A stretch of 64,000 bases of DNA from Hyalella azteca (taxonomy: Eukaryota; Arthropoda; Malacostraca; Amphipoda; Hyalellidae): NCBI RefSeq assembly GCF_000764305.2, contig NW_025939696.1, positions 1-64,000 of the forward strand, in the 5' to 3' direction. Positions 1 to 12,800 of the stretch are shown one piece after another. How positions within the stretch are numbered: the first letter of the stretch is position 1; each line of letters starts with the position of its first letter. Below the pieces are notes generated by a model. It had not been told where the DNA came from. It saw nothing but the letters and a program-made list of their open reading frames with translations, and did no database searches. A program made the translations under genes and the position numbers.

Positions 1-546
1 TGTTACATTTAATTTTTAGCTGATCGGTGTTTCAAAATCCAATATATTCTATTGCGTTTTCCGAAAGTGGCGACTTATGTGGCATTGACGGTAGATGAAT
101 CAATTATCTAGGTAGGCTAGCTATCATTCTAGTAAGCTACTGTAGGTAATTCACCCGGCACCCGCCACCGTAATCGTAGCCTCTTTGCCCATGATCCCAT
201 CCTGGTAGTGGCGACTAGGGACTAGGGAGTAGGGAGGGGGGTGACTGGTCAGTTTTTCTGGGCACGTTATGATACTGGTAGTTCTACCGCACTACTGCAG
301 CCTGTCTGCAGGCGGTACCGCTACAAGCCTACGACCATCACTGGCAGTCTGGCACAGTGGCTTGCTGACCCGCCCACCCGCCAGAAGTAAAAAACCACAT
401 TAGACTAAAAAATTATCTTTTTTGCAACTTCTTAAATCTACCCTTAGGCCTTAATGTGTGACTGGCTGCAGAGCTCTGAAATTTGAAGAGCATGCTCTAA
501 GAACTGTATTACTGTAATACAGTAATCTTGATAGCCTATTCTATTT
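1..546. other. Spacer, nothing recognised
   Basis: AT-rich sequence with short simple runs and no open frame or conserved motif on either strand. Confidence 0.5.
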
Positions 547-548
547 TA

Positions 549-855
549 GGGTAGCCTAAATGCGGTATATTCCGACACATTAAGGACGCATCAAGAAATG
601 AAAAACTATAAAAAAAAAAATATATTTGATTTTTCAGACGAAAGGATACACTTTAAACTGATCTCAGTTGATGTCTATAACCTATATGTATACTTTATTG
701 AAGAAGAACATGATCCTGATCAATAGTTCAGGAATAATATCCATAAAATCAAATGATCCCCAATTGGGGATCATGGGCGCTAATGGGTTAATATAAAGGA
801 AAAGTTAGAGAAGTGACAGAATTACCTACAATGTCGGAATATACCGCGTTTACCC
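549..855. mobile_element. Short TA-flanked MITE, family 1 (307 bp)
   Basis: It begins GGGTAGCCTAAATGCGGTAT and ends ATACCGCGTTTACCC, with TA on both sides. The ends match the other family-1 copies, and the first 60 bases share the 'cacattaaggacgcatcaagaaatg' region with them, while the middle is unrelated AT-rich DNA. No transposase. The TA duplication suggests mobilisation by a Tc1/mariner-superfamily enzyme. Confidence 0.7.
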
Positions 856-949
856 TATTTCAATAACAACCCAATATAATATCAAATTTTATTTTTAGCC
901 CAAAGTGGTACCTACCCTTTGGCCTTTGTGAATCCCAGCCAAGCAAGTA

Positions 950-1859
950 GGGTAAACGCGGTATATTCCGACATCGTGGGTAATTCCGTCACCTCTCCAG
1001 CTTTTCCTTTATATTAAGCTTTGTTTTAGTTCCATGCGTTTGTTGATGGTTGAAATGGTGACGTCATACATTTGCGCATCAAAATACTGCCAAAACACTA
1101 GGTCTTGGCCATCTAGCGGGAAAATATTGAGATCCAAAGAGAGACAATGCATGCCACCGTGAGGTCATCGAAAAATGTGTCAAATTTGACAGTTGACCTT
1201 GCTCTACCAAATAGTGAATAACTGTTTTTATAGGAAGAATATTATGGTTTGAGACTTTTAAATACGTCTGTGAATATATTAGGAATCCTTTAAGTATACT
1301 TGTATTCGCTGATTTCAAGTGGTAAATAAATTAATAGATGATTAAGTTGAGAAATGGATTTAGACACATGAAAACTAATTCTGACATAACTTGAATTGGA
1401 CACACACAGATCGTTCCAAGCTGTGTACAAAAATTAAAATTTGCTTAATTAAAAGCTTAATAGTTGTATATAAAAGCGTAATTAAGTAGTGTCAATATTC
1501 ATTAGTGTTCAAATTCAAAGCCATGTTGTATCCCAATACAGCTCACACAGCGAACGGAATTCAAACACGTGGATGACGGCATTACGTATCAGTAGAATTT
1601 GAAGCGCGGACGGAATACGCCTCACCATGTGCCAAATATAGCCACACAGTGACGGAATATAGGGATTTGGTAGGTTTCCATTCTAAAGGCTTTTTAATAA
1701 ATATGGCAACATTTTGTGAGGTTTCATCGTTGCTGACGCGTAGTGAAGTGTTTTGAGAGTCACGTGAAGGCAACAGAACTTACGTAACGCATACGTTTTT
1801 TTTATAGTTTTCAATTTCTCGATGCGTCCTTAATGTGTCGGATTATACCGCGTTTACCC
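950..1859 (-). mobile_element. TA-flanked MITE, family 1 (910 bp)
   Basis: Terminal inverted repeats GGGTAAACGCGGTATATTCC and its complement lie exactly inside TA dinucleotides (948-949, 1860-1861). Internally the motif ATTCCG/CGGAAT recurs. It is in reverse orientation to the copy at 26713-27619, with which it is alignable over almost its whole length, including a 79-codon open stretch that is probably not a gene. Confidence 0.82.
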
Positions 1860-2156
1860 TAGACAATTGAATTGTGTATTTGAAAATCCTTTGACTGGAG
1901 ATCACTTGACCTCAGATGTCCTGAATCCTGATTTTCCTCCAGGCTCCATGTAAGAAAATCATACTTTGACGTTAAATTTATAAAAAAAAGGTTTTTGATC
2001 TACCCCAATGTCATAATGAAAATGCCAGGTTGAACTGTATGGCCTTTTTGCTTGAGAAATTGGCATCTTTTAAGCCTATTTGGAATATTTAGTAGAAGTT
2101 TCCTAAAATCCTTCATAAAAACAATGGTTTCATTTCATGGGCAAGTTTAAAAAATA

Positions 2157-2552
2157 GGGTAAATGCGGTATATTCCGTCACATTGAGGATGCATTGAGAA
2201 ATGAAAAACTATAAAAAAATAACTGTATGCGTTACTCAAGTTCTGTTTGCTTTATGTGACTCTCAAATTACCGCCCTACGTGTCAGCATCGATGAAACAT
2301 CACAAAATGTTGGCATATTTATTTAAAAGCCTTTAGAATGCAAACCTACCAAATCCCTATATTCCGTCACTGTGTGGCTATATTTGGCACATGGTGAGGC
2401 GTATTCCGTCCGCGCTTCAAATTCTACTGATACGTAATGCCGTCATCCACGTGTTTGAATTCCGTTCGAGAACTAAAACAAAGCTTAATATAAAGGAAAA
2501 ACTAGAGAGGTGACGGAATTACCCACGATGTTGGAATATACCGCGTTTACCC
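2157..2552 (+). mobile_element. Internally deleted MITE, family 1 (396 bp)
   Basis: Same terminal repeats (GGGTAAATGCGGTATATTCC ... ATACCGCGTTTACCC) inside TA dinucleotides at 2155-2156 and 2553-2554. It keeps both ends and the CGGAAT-rich subterminal blocks but lacks about 500 bases from the middle of the 910-bp form. Confidence 0.8.
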
Positions 2553-2554
2553 TA

Positions 2555-3906
2555 GCTGGTCAAAATAGGCAATTTTTCCTAATTTCTTAGAAGAAACTGT
2601 GGAAAAGTCATAGGAACAGGTGAAATTGGCCAGATTCCCAGGCGTAGTTGTCTGACTCATAGGTGGCTTCTGCCCAATTTCTACTTTAATTTTTAAGCTC
2701 TTCATTACCCATCTCTTTCTTAAGGGAACAGGCTTGGTGAAAAATAAAGGCCAATCATGGCCTTTACATGGCCTCATGGCCAATCTCTAAATTTAGTGAC
2801 CAAGGAATATCTCCCAAACAAATGAACGCAGCTTGATAAAACTTGGAACACGTATTCATTAGGACCTAACGGTGATGTTTAGCTTCTACATTTTTTTAAT
2901 TCCACCTTTGTTTGGGAGTTATATCTTATATGGCAATATGGGTCAAAATTTGCAGTGATCAAAGAATTTCTTCCAAATCACTAAACAGATTTGAACGAAA
3001 TTTTGAATATAAATTCCTAATTACAAAAAGGTGATTTTTAGCTTGCTACAATTTATTCAATTCAGAGTCCTGTTCTGCACATGTTGTGTACAAATCTTCA
3101 ACGTCAAACGACAAACAAACATACAAACTTCTGACTTTGACTTTGCTGACTGCTGCCCTGGGGCCCCCTACTGCCTCTTTCTTCCTCACTGCCCCTCCAG
3201 ATCTTTACACTGCCCACAGGGAGGCAATAACGCCCACTTTGGGAACCACTGATTTAAAGCTTCAAATCTGGTGCATCTAGCATTGTAGGTACGGTAATTG
3301 GCATGTCTATGCATGTGTTAGTTTGTTCAGTAGGTTAAATTTTGTATGTGACAATTGGTTGATTTTAGTATGCAACCTTATCACTTCTTTTGGGTTTCCT
3401 GAAAAATCTGAATTTTCATTATTTTCCCACTTTTAAAGTATTATAACTTCTGCAGTATTCAAGCTACAGCATTGAAAGACATCACTTGATTCATAAAATA
3501 CCTTACCTAGCGACTAGAAGCCCTCTTATAGTATTTGGTCATGGTTTGACTTATGTATGGAGGGAGTGGGGGTGTGGCAGGGAAAATGGAAAAAACGCGC
3601 ATAAGAAAAAAAATTATGGGGAAAATAAAAAATTGGGGCTCTATAGCCACTAGGTAATTTTTTTACAAATCGAATGAAATGTGTCTCAATATTGTAGCAT
3701 GTGATTTACAAAAGTTATAAACTTTTTAAAGTACCCCCCTTTTCTGCCATTTTCTATTAATTTGATGTTCTCCTTCATTTTTTCAAAACATTCATATAAG
3801 CCAATTGTTTTTTATTTTACTTTTACCCTTGTGTGTGAAATTTCAGAAAGATTGATTGATAAATGTTGAAGTTTTTCCGGGACCAAGCCAGTCCCCTTAA
3901 ATGACA
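2555..3906. other. Spacer with degenerate repeats
   Basis: Around 2800-3050 two diverged units about 150 bases apart share the order (C)CAA.GAAT.TCT.CCAAA, TTGATAAAACTTGG-like and GTGAT.TTTAGCTT. At 3545-3900 an AT-rich segment ends in AGTCCCCTT and looks related, in reverse, to 63370-64000. No gene seen. Confidence 0.4.
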
Positions 3907-3908
3907 TA

Positions 3909-6381
3909 CCGTCAAATGGGGTAATAAGGGACAGGCAGGGTAAATCGGGACACGGGTCCCACATTTCATAGAAATGTTGATTGCAGCTAATCTAATAATC
4001 AAAATATTGCAAAACTAAAAAGAGTGGCATAACCTTGAACATTTATAGGTATCTGTTATGTATAAAGCTAGTTAAGAAATCATACATTTACTATCTCTAA
4101 AAAATTGCAGAAGAAAGTGTTGAAAGTGCAATTTTGAAAAAGTACCTCTACTAAGGTCTGGGGCCAAAAAAAATATGCGCTATTAAAAAATTTTACTTGC
4201 ATAAAAGTTGCACACAGGTGTTGGCTTGAAAACGCGATTGACAAAATTTGCCCATCTTGTTAAAAAAAAAAATGTCAGCCATTTCCGTGTGACGAGGTAA
4301 TAAGGGACACCCCTAAAAATGTATTTACAGTTAAGCCTCTGTTAGCAAAGGCTCCAGTTAACAAAAATATTGATTAACAACAAAGAATTTTAATTTTATT
4401 TATCATGCCCAATGAAAAAAATTTCACTTGTCAAAAAATTAAAGCATCATCGGTCATCACAAAATTGTGCACAGAATGTCATATATAGATATGTGCACTG
4501 GGCATCATAGAATGAAAAGTAATTAACGTGTTTTATTTCTACAAAACATATGATGGGTTTTTCTAGAACATCCCTTTCTGTTTCAGGTATATTTTTACAA
4601 TATTTTTACAATATTTTTTTATAGGTAATTAACTTCAACTAATTAAGATGGTGTGAAATTACAAGCCATCCTGTAAGCTTACAGATATGTACAAAAGAAA
4701 TGCTATATGGCTGCTGATATGAAGCTTGCAGTGGACAAGGTCATTGTAAATGCTCAATGGCATGTTTATGGATACGGTAATATCACATCAATGATACGGT
4801 AATGAATGAATATGGTGATATCATATTAATAAAGGATTAACAAGTAAAGAATACAGAAAATGTCATTAATTCTACACCTACATCATCTACAATGAAAGAT
4901 GAGGACTTCAGAGTACTGTTAGTAATGGATGAGTACACTCTGCATGCTTCAAATGTTTTAAAATGAAGTTTTATTTCAAATGTCTTGGATTACCCTGTTC
5001 CCAGGGGTAATTCAGGATGGATTTGTTTTGCAATTGGTACCTTACAAATAGCATATGGAATTTTTTGGAAGATGGCATTTGATAACCCTTGCAAAGAGCT
5101 CTAAGGGGTAACTCAGGACAGTCCTCCGACATGGCGTAAAACTGTTTTAGTAGCAAAACTAATTGGAATATTGCAAAACTAAATATAGTGGCGTAAACGT
5201 CAACATTTTTCCTATCTATGTTGTATAAAGAAAGTTAAAAAATACTACATCTACTCTACTGGCTTTGAAAAATTCCTGAAAAAATGGTGAAAAACAATAT
5301 TTTGAAAAGTTACTTCTGCTAAGGTCTGTAGTAAAAACAATTATTTGCCGTATTAAAAATTTTTGCTTAGAAAAAAGTGGCAGACAAGTGTCAGCATGAA
5401 AACTTTATTTGCGGAATTTACATACCTCAATCCAAAAAAATTGGCGGCCATTTCTGCATGGCGAGGCTACTTTGGACCCCCCCGGGGCTATACGGGACAC
5501 CCCCAAAAACGCATTTACAGTAGAACCTCAGTTAGCAAAGGCTCCAGTTAAAAATTGATTGAAAACAAAGAATATTGATTACATTTACCTCGCTCAGCGA
5601 AAAAAATTTCACTTGTCGAAAAATTAGTGCATCATCAGTCATCACAAAATTGTGCATAGAATGTCATATATAGAATTGTGCACCAGGCATCATAGAATAA
5701 AAAGTAATTGACCCGAACTATGATTTATTTCTCCAAAACATATGATGGTTGTCACTAAAACATTCCTTTGTTTCAGGTATGTTTTTCATGATCTTTTTTT
5801 TTTATAGTAAATTCACTTAACCCAATTAGAATGGTGTGAAGTCACAAGCCGTCCTGTAAGCTTACAGATACAGAAAAAATGCTATAAGGCTGCTGATATG
5901 AAGCTTGCAGTGGACAAGGTTGCTGTAAATGCTCAATGGCATGTTCATGGATACGGTAATATTGCATCAATAACATGGTGATTAATGTATATGGTAATAT
6001 CATATCGATAAATGAAAAAGAAGCAAAAATCACAGAAAATGTCATTTATTCTACCTCTACATCATCTACAATGAAGAGGAGGACTTCAACTTCAAAGTAC
6101 TATTAGTAATGGATGAGTACACTCTGCATGCTTCAAATGTTTTAAAATGAAGTTTTATTCCAAGTGTCCCGAGTAGCCCCGTTCGACGGGGCTACTCGGG
6201 ATACTCTTCTATTTTGCTTCTGGCACCTTACGAATAGCATATGGATTTTTTTCGGAGAAGCCATGTGATAGCCCTTGCAAAGAGCTTTGAAATGAGGCTA
6301 AACTTGTTTATGAAATGTATCATGGTAAGAAGTTATGAATGAAAAACTTTCGAAATTGTCCTGAGTAGCCCCGGTTGACAG
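3909..6381. mobile_element. Composite TA-flanked element, family 2 (dimeric)
   Basis: Opens CCGTCAAATGGGGTAATAAG after TA (3907-3908) and closes with the complement-like CTACT..GGGG..TTGACAG before TA (6382-6383). Inside, two related units of about 1.2 kb lie in tandem with a junction near 5130-5160; both contain the segment around GATATGAAGCTTGCAGTGGA (about 4718 and 5897) and a block starting CAGT(A/T)(A/G)(A/G)CCTC.GTTAGCAA that recalls pogo/Tigger-type ends. Several internal copies of the GGGG-TAAT terminus suggest repeated nested insertion. No intact transposase. Confidence 0.65.
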
Positions 6382-6820
6382 TACATGACCTATCACAAAC
6401 TATGGATTAATTGATCAACAGCACCCTCGCAGCATTGATCTCTTGCTTGATTTGATTGCTTGTATTTGTCAGTTGTAGCCATCCTAATGCACGCAAGTCT
6501 GTGTGGATCACCATGCATTGTCCATATTGATCATAATTGTCCATATATCTGGGATGATCATCAATTCATCATGCATTGCTACATTGATTGTAAATTGCAA
6601 TCTATGGAGAATCCTGATGCAGCACCCGTGATATATGGTATGTTGTGCCATAATGAATTCAGCATCCTCAATATATGTTGTACTACCAAACTTAACAGTC
6701 TGTCCCCAATGTATAAGCTTTAATAATAAAGGCTATAACATAATTTACACATTTTTATTTCAAATTGAGAACTTGTTTATATATACTGAAAATAATTTAA
6801 TACCCTTTTTCAGAATTGCA

Positions 6821-9800
6821 ATGGATAGGAGTTTGACAACAATATCTGGGGGCGTGAGCTACGATGGCTCTTATGGCCAGGACAGTATTGTCTGGCAGGC
6901 ATTGGCTCACAAGTCTGCATCCAAGTTATCATCTTCTGCTCTTTTCTGGGGTGCTGTTGATTTTGTCATCATTGCTGTACTCATGACTGCTCTGTAAGTT
7001 TTATGTACATTATTAAATATTATAGATTCAAGTAAGTGGTTGTGTTAACTCTAATGAAAGGGAATGGTTGCTTCCACTTTTCATCATTGTGATTGTAAGC
7101 TAAAATTAACAGTAAGATTTTGTGACTGGAATTGATAAAGACAGTATCAATTACTGCAAAAGTCTTGGTTTTTGATGATTGAATATTTACTCATTTTATT
7201 AAATTTATTCAGCAAAATTTCTTCTAAAAAAGTTTTGCCATAGATGATTTTTTTTGCATCTGTATAATTTGCATTTTTTGCAGTAATTTTCTTTATTAAG
7301 CATGGAAATATGGTTTCAGTGAGATAGAGAGCATTGCCAAGGTGAGTTTCTACTGGTGGTGTTGTGCGGCTGGCTGCGGCGTCTGCATGCTGAGTCTTCT
7401 ACATCATGTCTGGCGCTATGGAAACTCATGGTTCCTCCTGCCTGTGCCTCTTGTTCATGAGAAACAAAAGCAGCTTCTTGCTTTACAAGATCATGGTGAG
7501 TTGTTCTGATGATTTTTCTTAGTTGCTTGCTGTAAAAGCCATATTAGTTCAGTTTATTAATTAGATAGTTTGTTTCTTCAATTATTTGCTTCTCTGCTTG
7601 AAGGTAACTCTCTTACTCTTCCCTTATGAACAGTTTTTGTGGACACTTTCTTGATGTAATAGGTTTTGCCTATGTAAATTGTATGCAATATTATTCAGTT
7701 AATGTTTTGATACACATGTATACATTTCTGTGTATTTTTCTTTGATGCAGCACATTTATAATAGTTTAAAATGTATGGTAAAAATTTTTATTCTTCACAA
7801 ATAAATGGCAAATTCAGTCCAAAGCAGGCAGATGTCTTTTAACACGTTGACTACGATTGCTTCATCTTGTACAATTATTTCATTTTTTGTACTTTTTTCA
7901 GCAGGTTTGCCAGACGGTCATTTTTTCCGGACAAATTCCGTGATTTAGTTTTTCTCAATTGCGTTGGAAGGCTAAAATTTATTATAGGGGTACTTCCTAA
8001 TTAAATTTTAAATACTGCAAAAAGAAAATAAATGCAATTTTTAAAGCGGGACCTACAAAAATAAACTAGTATATATTGAGTTATCGGCCTTTTTTTGCCT
8101 TCTTTGTTCTCAGATTTGGCCGATTTTAGGCAACCTGAATTATGTACCACTACCTCCTGGAGAAATACATTTCGTGGTACGCATATGTACCAATACGTAG
8201 TCAACATGTTAAGCATGCCATTAAGCAATGATAATTAATTTATACATACACTGATTAATTCATCCCTTTTTTTTTTTTGCATTGTCACTATTGGCCTTAG
8301 TGGTTTTGTAATCAATGATTTTTAACCTCATTAGTTATTGATGCTTTTTTTCATCTTTTGTCATTGTTTATTGGGCTTTAAAAATTGATAGTTTTAATTG
8401 TTTACTGGTTGATTAAATTTATCCTTATAAGCAAATTTTTTAATTAAAGGGCCCTTGGAAAAGTACCCGATAAATGATCTGCTTAACATCTGGTGCAGTG
8501 TAAGCATTAGAAAAGTCATCTTCCTTCACACTTGATTGATCCCAATTTAACTTTTATAATTTTTACAAATCTCTGAGAAGGGTTATTTTGCCTCAGGATA
8601 ATCCTAGGTGCTTGGGTTATCTAGTACCCAAGATAAATAAATTAATTCTGTTCTGCATGGGTGAAATGAAATGATATATTAAGATGATCCTATAAAATTA
8701 CTTCTGAAGTATTATTTTGGCAGAATGTAAGGTTGTGAGTGCTGCTCCTGAAGAAGCAACTTCTCCCGCACGCACTTCCCCACCTTTCTCGGAAGTGCTA
8801 CAGCAAATGATGCGTACACCCTCACGTGCTGAGCTCTCAACAACAATGATGGACACTTCAGCCCTATCTTGGGGGTCTGTAAGTGGCAGTCCATCTAGTC
8901 TCACGTCACCATCACACTCTTGGCTCAGCTTCCCATCTCCCTACGCAATGGGGGAAACTGCAGTCAGTAACACCAGCTGGCTGTCTTCTCCTGATTGCTC
9001 GCCAGGTGGTATGGGCATGACTGCGTGCTCTAACACCAGCTGGCTCTCTAGTCCAGGTGGTTCCTTCAATGGCGCTCCTTATGCAACCTCTCCATCGTCC
9101 CCTGGCTTGCAAAACTCTTTGCATGTTGGTGCTAGCCCGGCACAACATACATCTGCAGGTAAGCTTAGCAAGAGTTGCAAAACATGGACGATGTTCTCAA
9201 AGTTTAACTAAATGATAAACATGAATACTAAACTCCATTGTCTCTTGCCACATGTCCTGTTGGCTTCTTGTTACAACTGAATCCTGTAACTATTCAGTAG
9301 ATGCCTCACAATTTGTATTCTAGTTACTCAGCTTTAATGTTTACATTTTTCGGATTATTTTTTAGCAAATTTTTCCGATTGTTTGCTAAAATTATGCAGC
9401 ATAATCCCTCTTGTTACATCTTTGTTTTTGCAACAGGCAGCCCCTTCAACTTGGCCTCAACTCCCGTCGCCAAACCACCAGGCTTACGTGGCACTCCAAT
9501 CACCAGCAGGAAGGAACTGGACTCCTACATAGCAAACTACCAGCAACATATAGCACAGATCACGTCGGGTCAGGATTCGAGTCACTTGATCATCCAACAA
9601 GCTTTGAATTTAGTGTTAAGACTTTAATTATCTTGTGGATATTGCTTACACAAGTAAAGAGATGTCCAGAGACTGTACCATCACTACTTGCTTAAGTACA
9701 TGTAGCAGTGATACGCTGGCGGAGTTACAAACTTGTTACTTTTCTTGACCTAACCTTATGATAGGTAACCTGGTTTGATATTTTTTTACTTACGTTATCT

Positions 9801-12800
9801 GTGTGGATACATTCCCAGTGCTGGAGAGAAGCAGTAATGGCGGCCACGGCAATGGAGGGCTGTGGTGCAGCCCCATGGGATCAGCCTCCTACCAGCAGCT
9901 GGGGGACGCTTCGCTGACTCTCCCCAAAAATGCATACCAGAAAGCCACTCCTGATCCATGTGCTTATTACAACCTTGTGGAATGTGTTGAAGCATAATTA
10001 TAATGTCTCGTTCTTAAATTTTCATCTGTACAAAGTTGATATTGATTCATCAAAGTGTCATGTAATTAAGTATTCACGATCACTGTAAGGAATTATGGAG
10101 GGATATTAGAATTTAAGTCCTCTCTCGAGAATATAATGGAATAATGATATTTTTATGCTTTTTTTCAGTGCCTACTAGTGGGGATAAGACTTCCAATAAG
10201 GCTAAAGACCTGACCTCGATTGCCTCATCCACCACCTCCAAAGTTTGGCTTGCCAGGAATGTAACTCCTAGGCAACTTTTCCAAGTGAGCTTCTTGTAAC
10301 GTTTCTTTCTCTTTCCTGTCTCCCTCTGTAATATTTATTCCTCTTCTCCAAAATAACTTTTTTTGTTCATTTTTCTGAATTTATTTCTCTATCTCTTCGT
10401 TCGCATATGTTGTATCTTTATAGTCTTGTCTAAAACACAGTTGGGGGAGTGACGTATGTATGATGTGGGAACTGTTAGTGAAAGCTTATACAAGACAAAC
10501 TATAAAAACTTGCCCGCCTTACCTGAGACGCTAAAGACTTTTTAGCTGTACTTGAAATGTCTCTTAATACGTAAACACGTGACACATTTATTCTAGAGAT
10601 GCTGTATGTAGTATCATTAGTAAGATGCAAATGAAACGAATACTGCCAGTTTCTGGCCAGTGGATTTCCTCTTCCACATACATTTCTTGTTTATGCATTT
10701 TCGACAAGAAATTCTTATTGGTGAATACATTCTCAAACTTGGAAATTATTACCTACCGTTGCACTTATTTAGAACATATATTATTTCCTTTACAGGAACA
10801 AACAAACGATCATTTGAATAAAATTTTTACGCAGCACTAATCTCAAGTTTGTGGCTTATATTGGGATGTCTTTATAATTAAAATTACTTTATCATACGAA
10901 AATCATTACATTTTCCCGAGATATTTTTGCAGCCTTTATTGCAGGTTTACGAAGTAATTGCCTTTAATACCTCAAATTAAATTACCATTCCAATCGTGCA
11001 ATTACCGTTCCATCCAATAGTTACAAATCAAGCCCTTTGTTCTCATATCAGTACGAAGAGAACCTGAGGATTTTCCTGTGTGGCTCAGTGGTGCAGCCTC
11101 TTGTGAAGCTCATCGATCGTGCCAACACCATCCTGACTGATATTGCTCCCGACATGCAGGTGAGAACAGCAGAACAGGAGCATTCCTGAGGTCAGCTGTT
11201 ACTTATTGTTCCTAATGAACAGGGTATCCCAGACGAGAGTTGTTACTTATTGTTCCTTGATGAACAGGGTATCCCAGACGAGATGTGTACCTCATGGTTC
11301 CTAATGAACAGGGTATCCCAGACGAGAGCTGTTCCTTATTGTTCCTTGATGATCAGTGTGCTTGAAGTGAACGAGTTTCAAGAGACTTGGTGATGTGATA
11401 TTAACGAGAAAGCATTTAATGGAGTGTTTTACGTTTAGGAATTTACAGTTATTTTGAGCATAAAGTGTTTAGATCTGGTTACTATACAATTATACCTTTT
11501 TTTTTGTTGGAATGGTGAGTGTGGGAGGCCTTTTTAAAAAAAATATAAAAACAATATCCTTCACTACAATCTGTTTAGTTTATTTAATACTATTTTATTG
11601 TACGGTAATTATCCCGCCTATTACTAGATTGGCGTGGTGGGCGTTGAGAAGCTGCGTAAGGCCTGCATGTCGAGCACACAGCTGAGCAGCGTGCGACACA
11701 TCAGCGCCCTCGTCCCACTGCTAGAACGCGCGCCTGCTCACCAGCACTACCTCGTGACCAGGTGATAATCACCAGCACTACCTCGTGACCAGGTGATGAT
11801 CACCAGCACTACCTCGTGACCAGGTGATAATCACCAGCACTACCTCGTGACCAGGTGATAATCACCAGCNAATCTGTCTCTTATACACATCTAGATGTGT
11901 ATAAGAGACAGCTCGTGACCAAATCCTAATCATCAACACTACCTCGTGACCAGATCCTAATCACTAGCACTATCGCGTGACCAGATCCTAATCACTAGCA
12001 CTAACGCGTGACCAGATCCTAATCACCAGCACTACCACGTGACCAGGCCCTCTGCTGCTAACGTTACACTAGCTCTCCAGACTCGCATAGTTTCTCATTT
12101 TACTTGCCAGTGTAGTGCTTGCTCTCCACCAGATGCACATAAGCTTCAATTGCACCAGCAGATTGCGCGTATTATGACCGTACACTCGTTCAAAATCTTG
12201 CTTGAATAGCACATTTAGACACGATCAATAACCTGAAATAGCAATACCCCCCAAAGAGAACCAATGCTGCATTTTGGCACAAATAAGTATTCCTGTTTCA
12301 TAAATATTTGTAACGAAAAGTATTAATATTATTACGTGGAAGTTAAAGTTATTTTTCGTTCCCTTAGGTTGCGGCAGTTTGCCAGTGGCGGGGCATTGTC
12401 GAGCTACTCGTGGGACAGAGGCGGCCCAGGCTGGACTGAACAGTGCCCAGCTGATGCAATTGTGCGTAAAATGCCATCGCTATTTATTGGATTGAACCTG
12501 CAACTTCCTGCGTGGTGTTTTAAAAACTAACAGATTTTGTCTATATTTTGTGTATGTTGCTTTAAGACTTTACTTGATCAAAGTCAAGCTCTCTGTATAT
12601 AAATTATCTTGATTTTTATTGTGCAGCTCATTGTGCAGCTGCTAGCCTTCTACCTGGATTCTCAGCTCCCTGTAGACCCTCGTGAGAGCGAAGGAAGAGT
12701 TTTTTCTTCTCGCCATTTACTGAACCCTGAGGACAAACCACCTGAGCCTCTCACGTACCCTGTCCTGCAGATCACAAAGGTAGGATCTTCTTAGGACTCG

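Noticed and set aside
1079..1318. 79-codon open stretch shared with 27267-27503 (SANTSILKGFLIYSQTY)
   Set aside because: Conserved because both lie in copies of the same MITE; no transposase motif, no splice context, and the 396-bp copy lacks it.
6460..6723. 87-codon open stretch upstream of TMEM209
   Set aside because: Contains degenerate ATCAT/GCATTG repeats, no domain, and the TMEM209 start is better placed at 6821.
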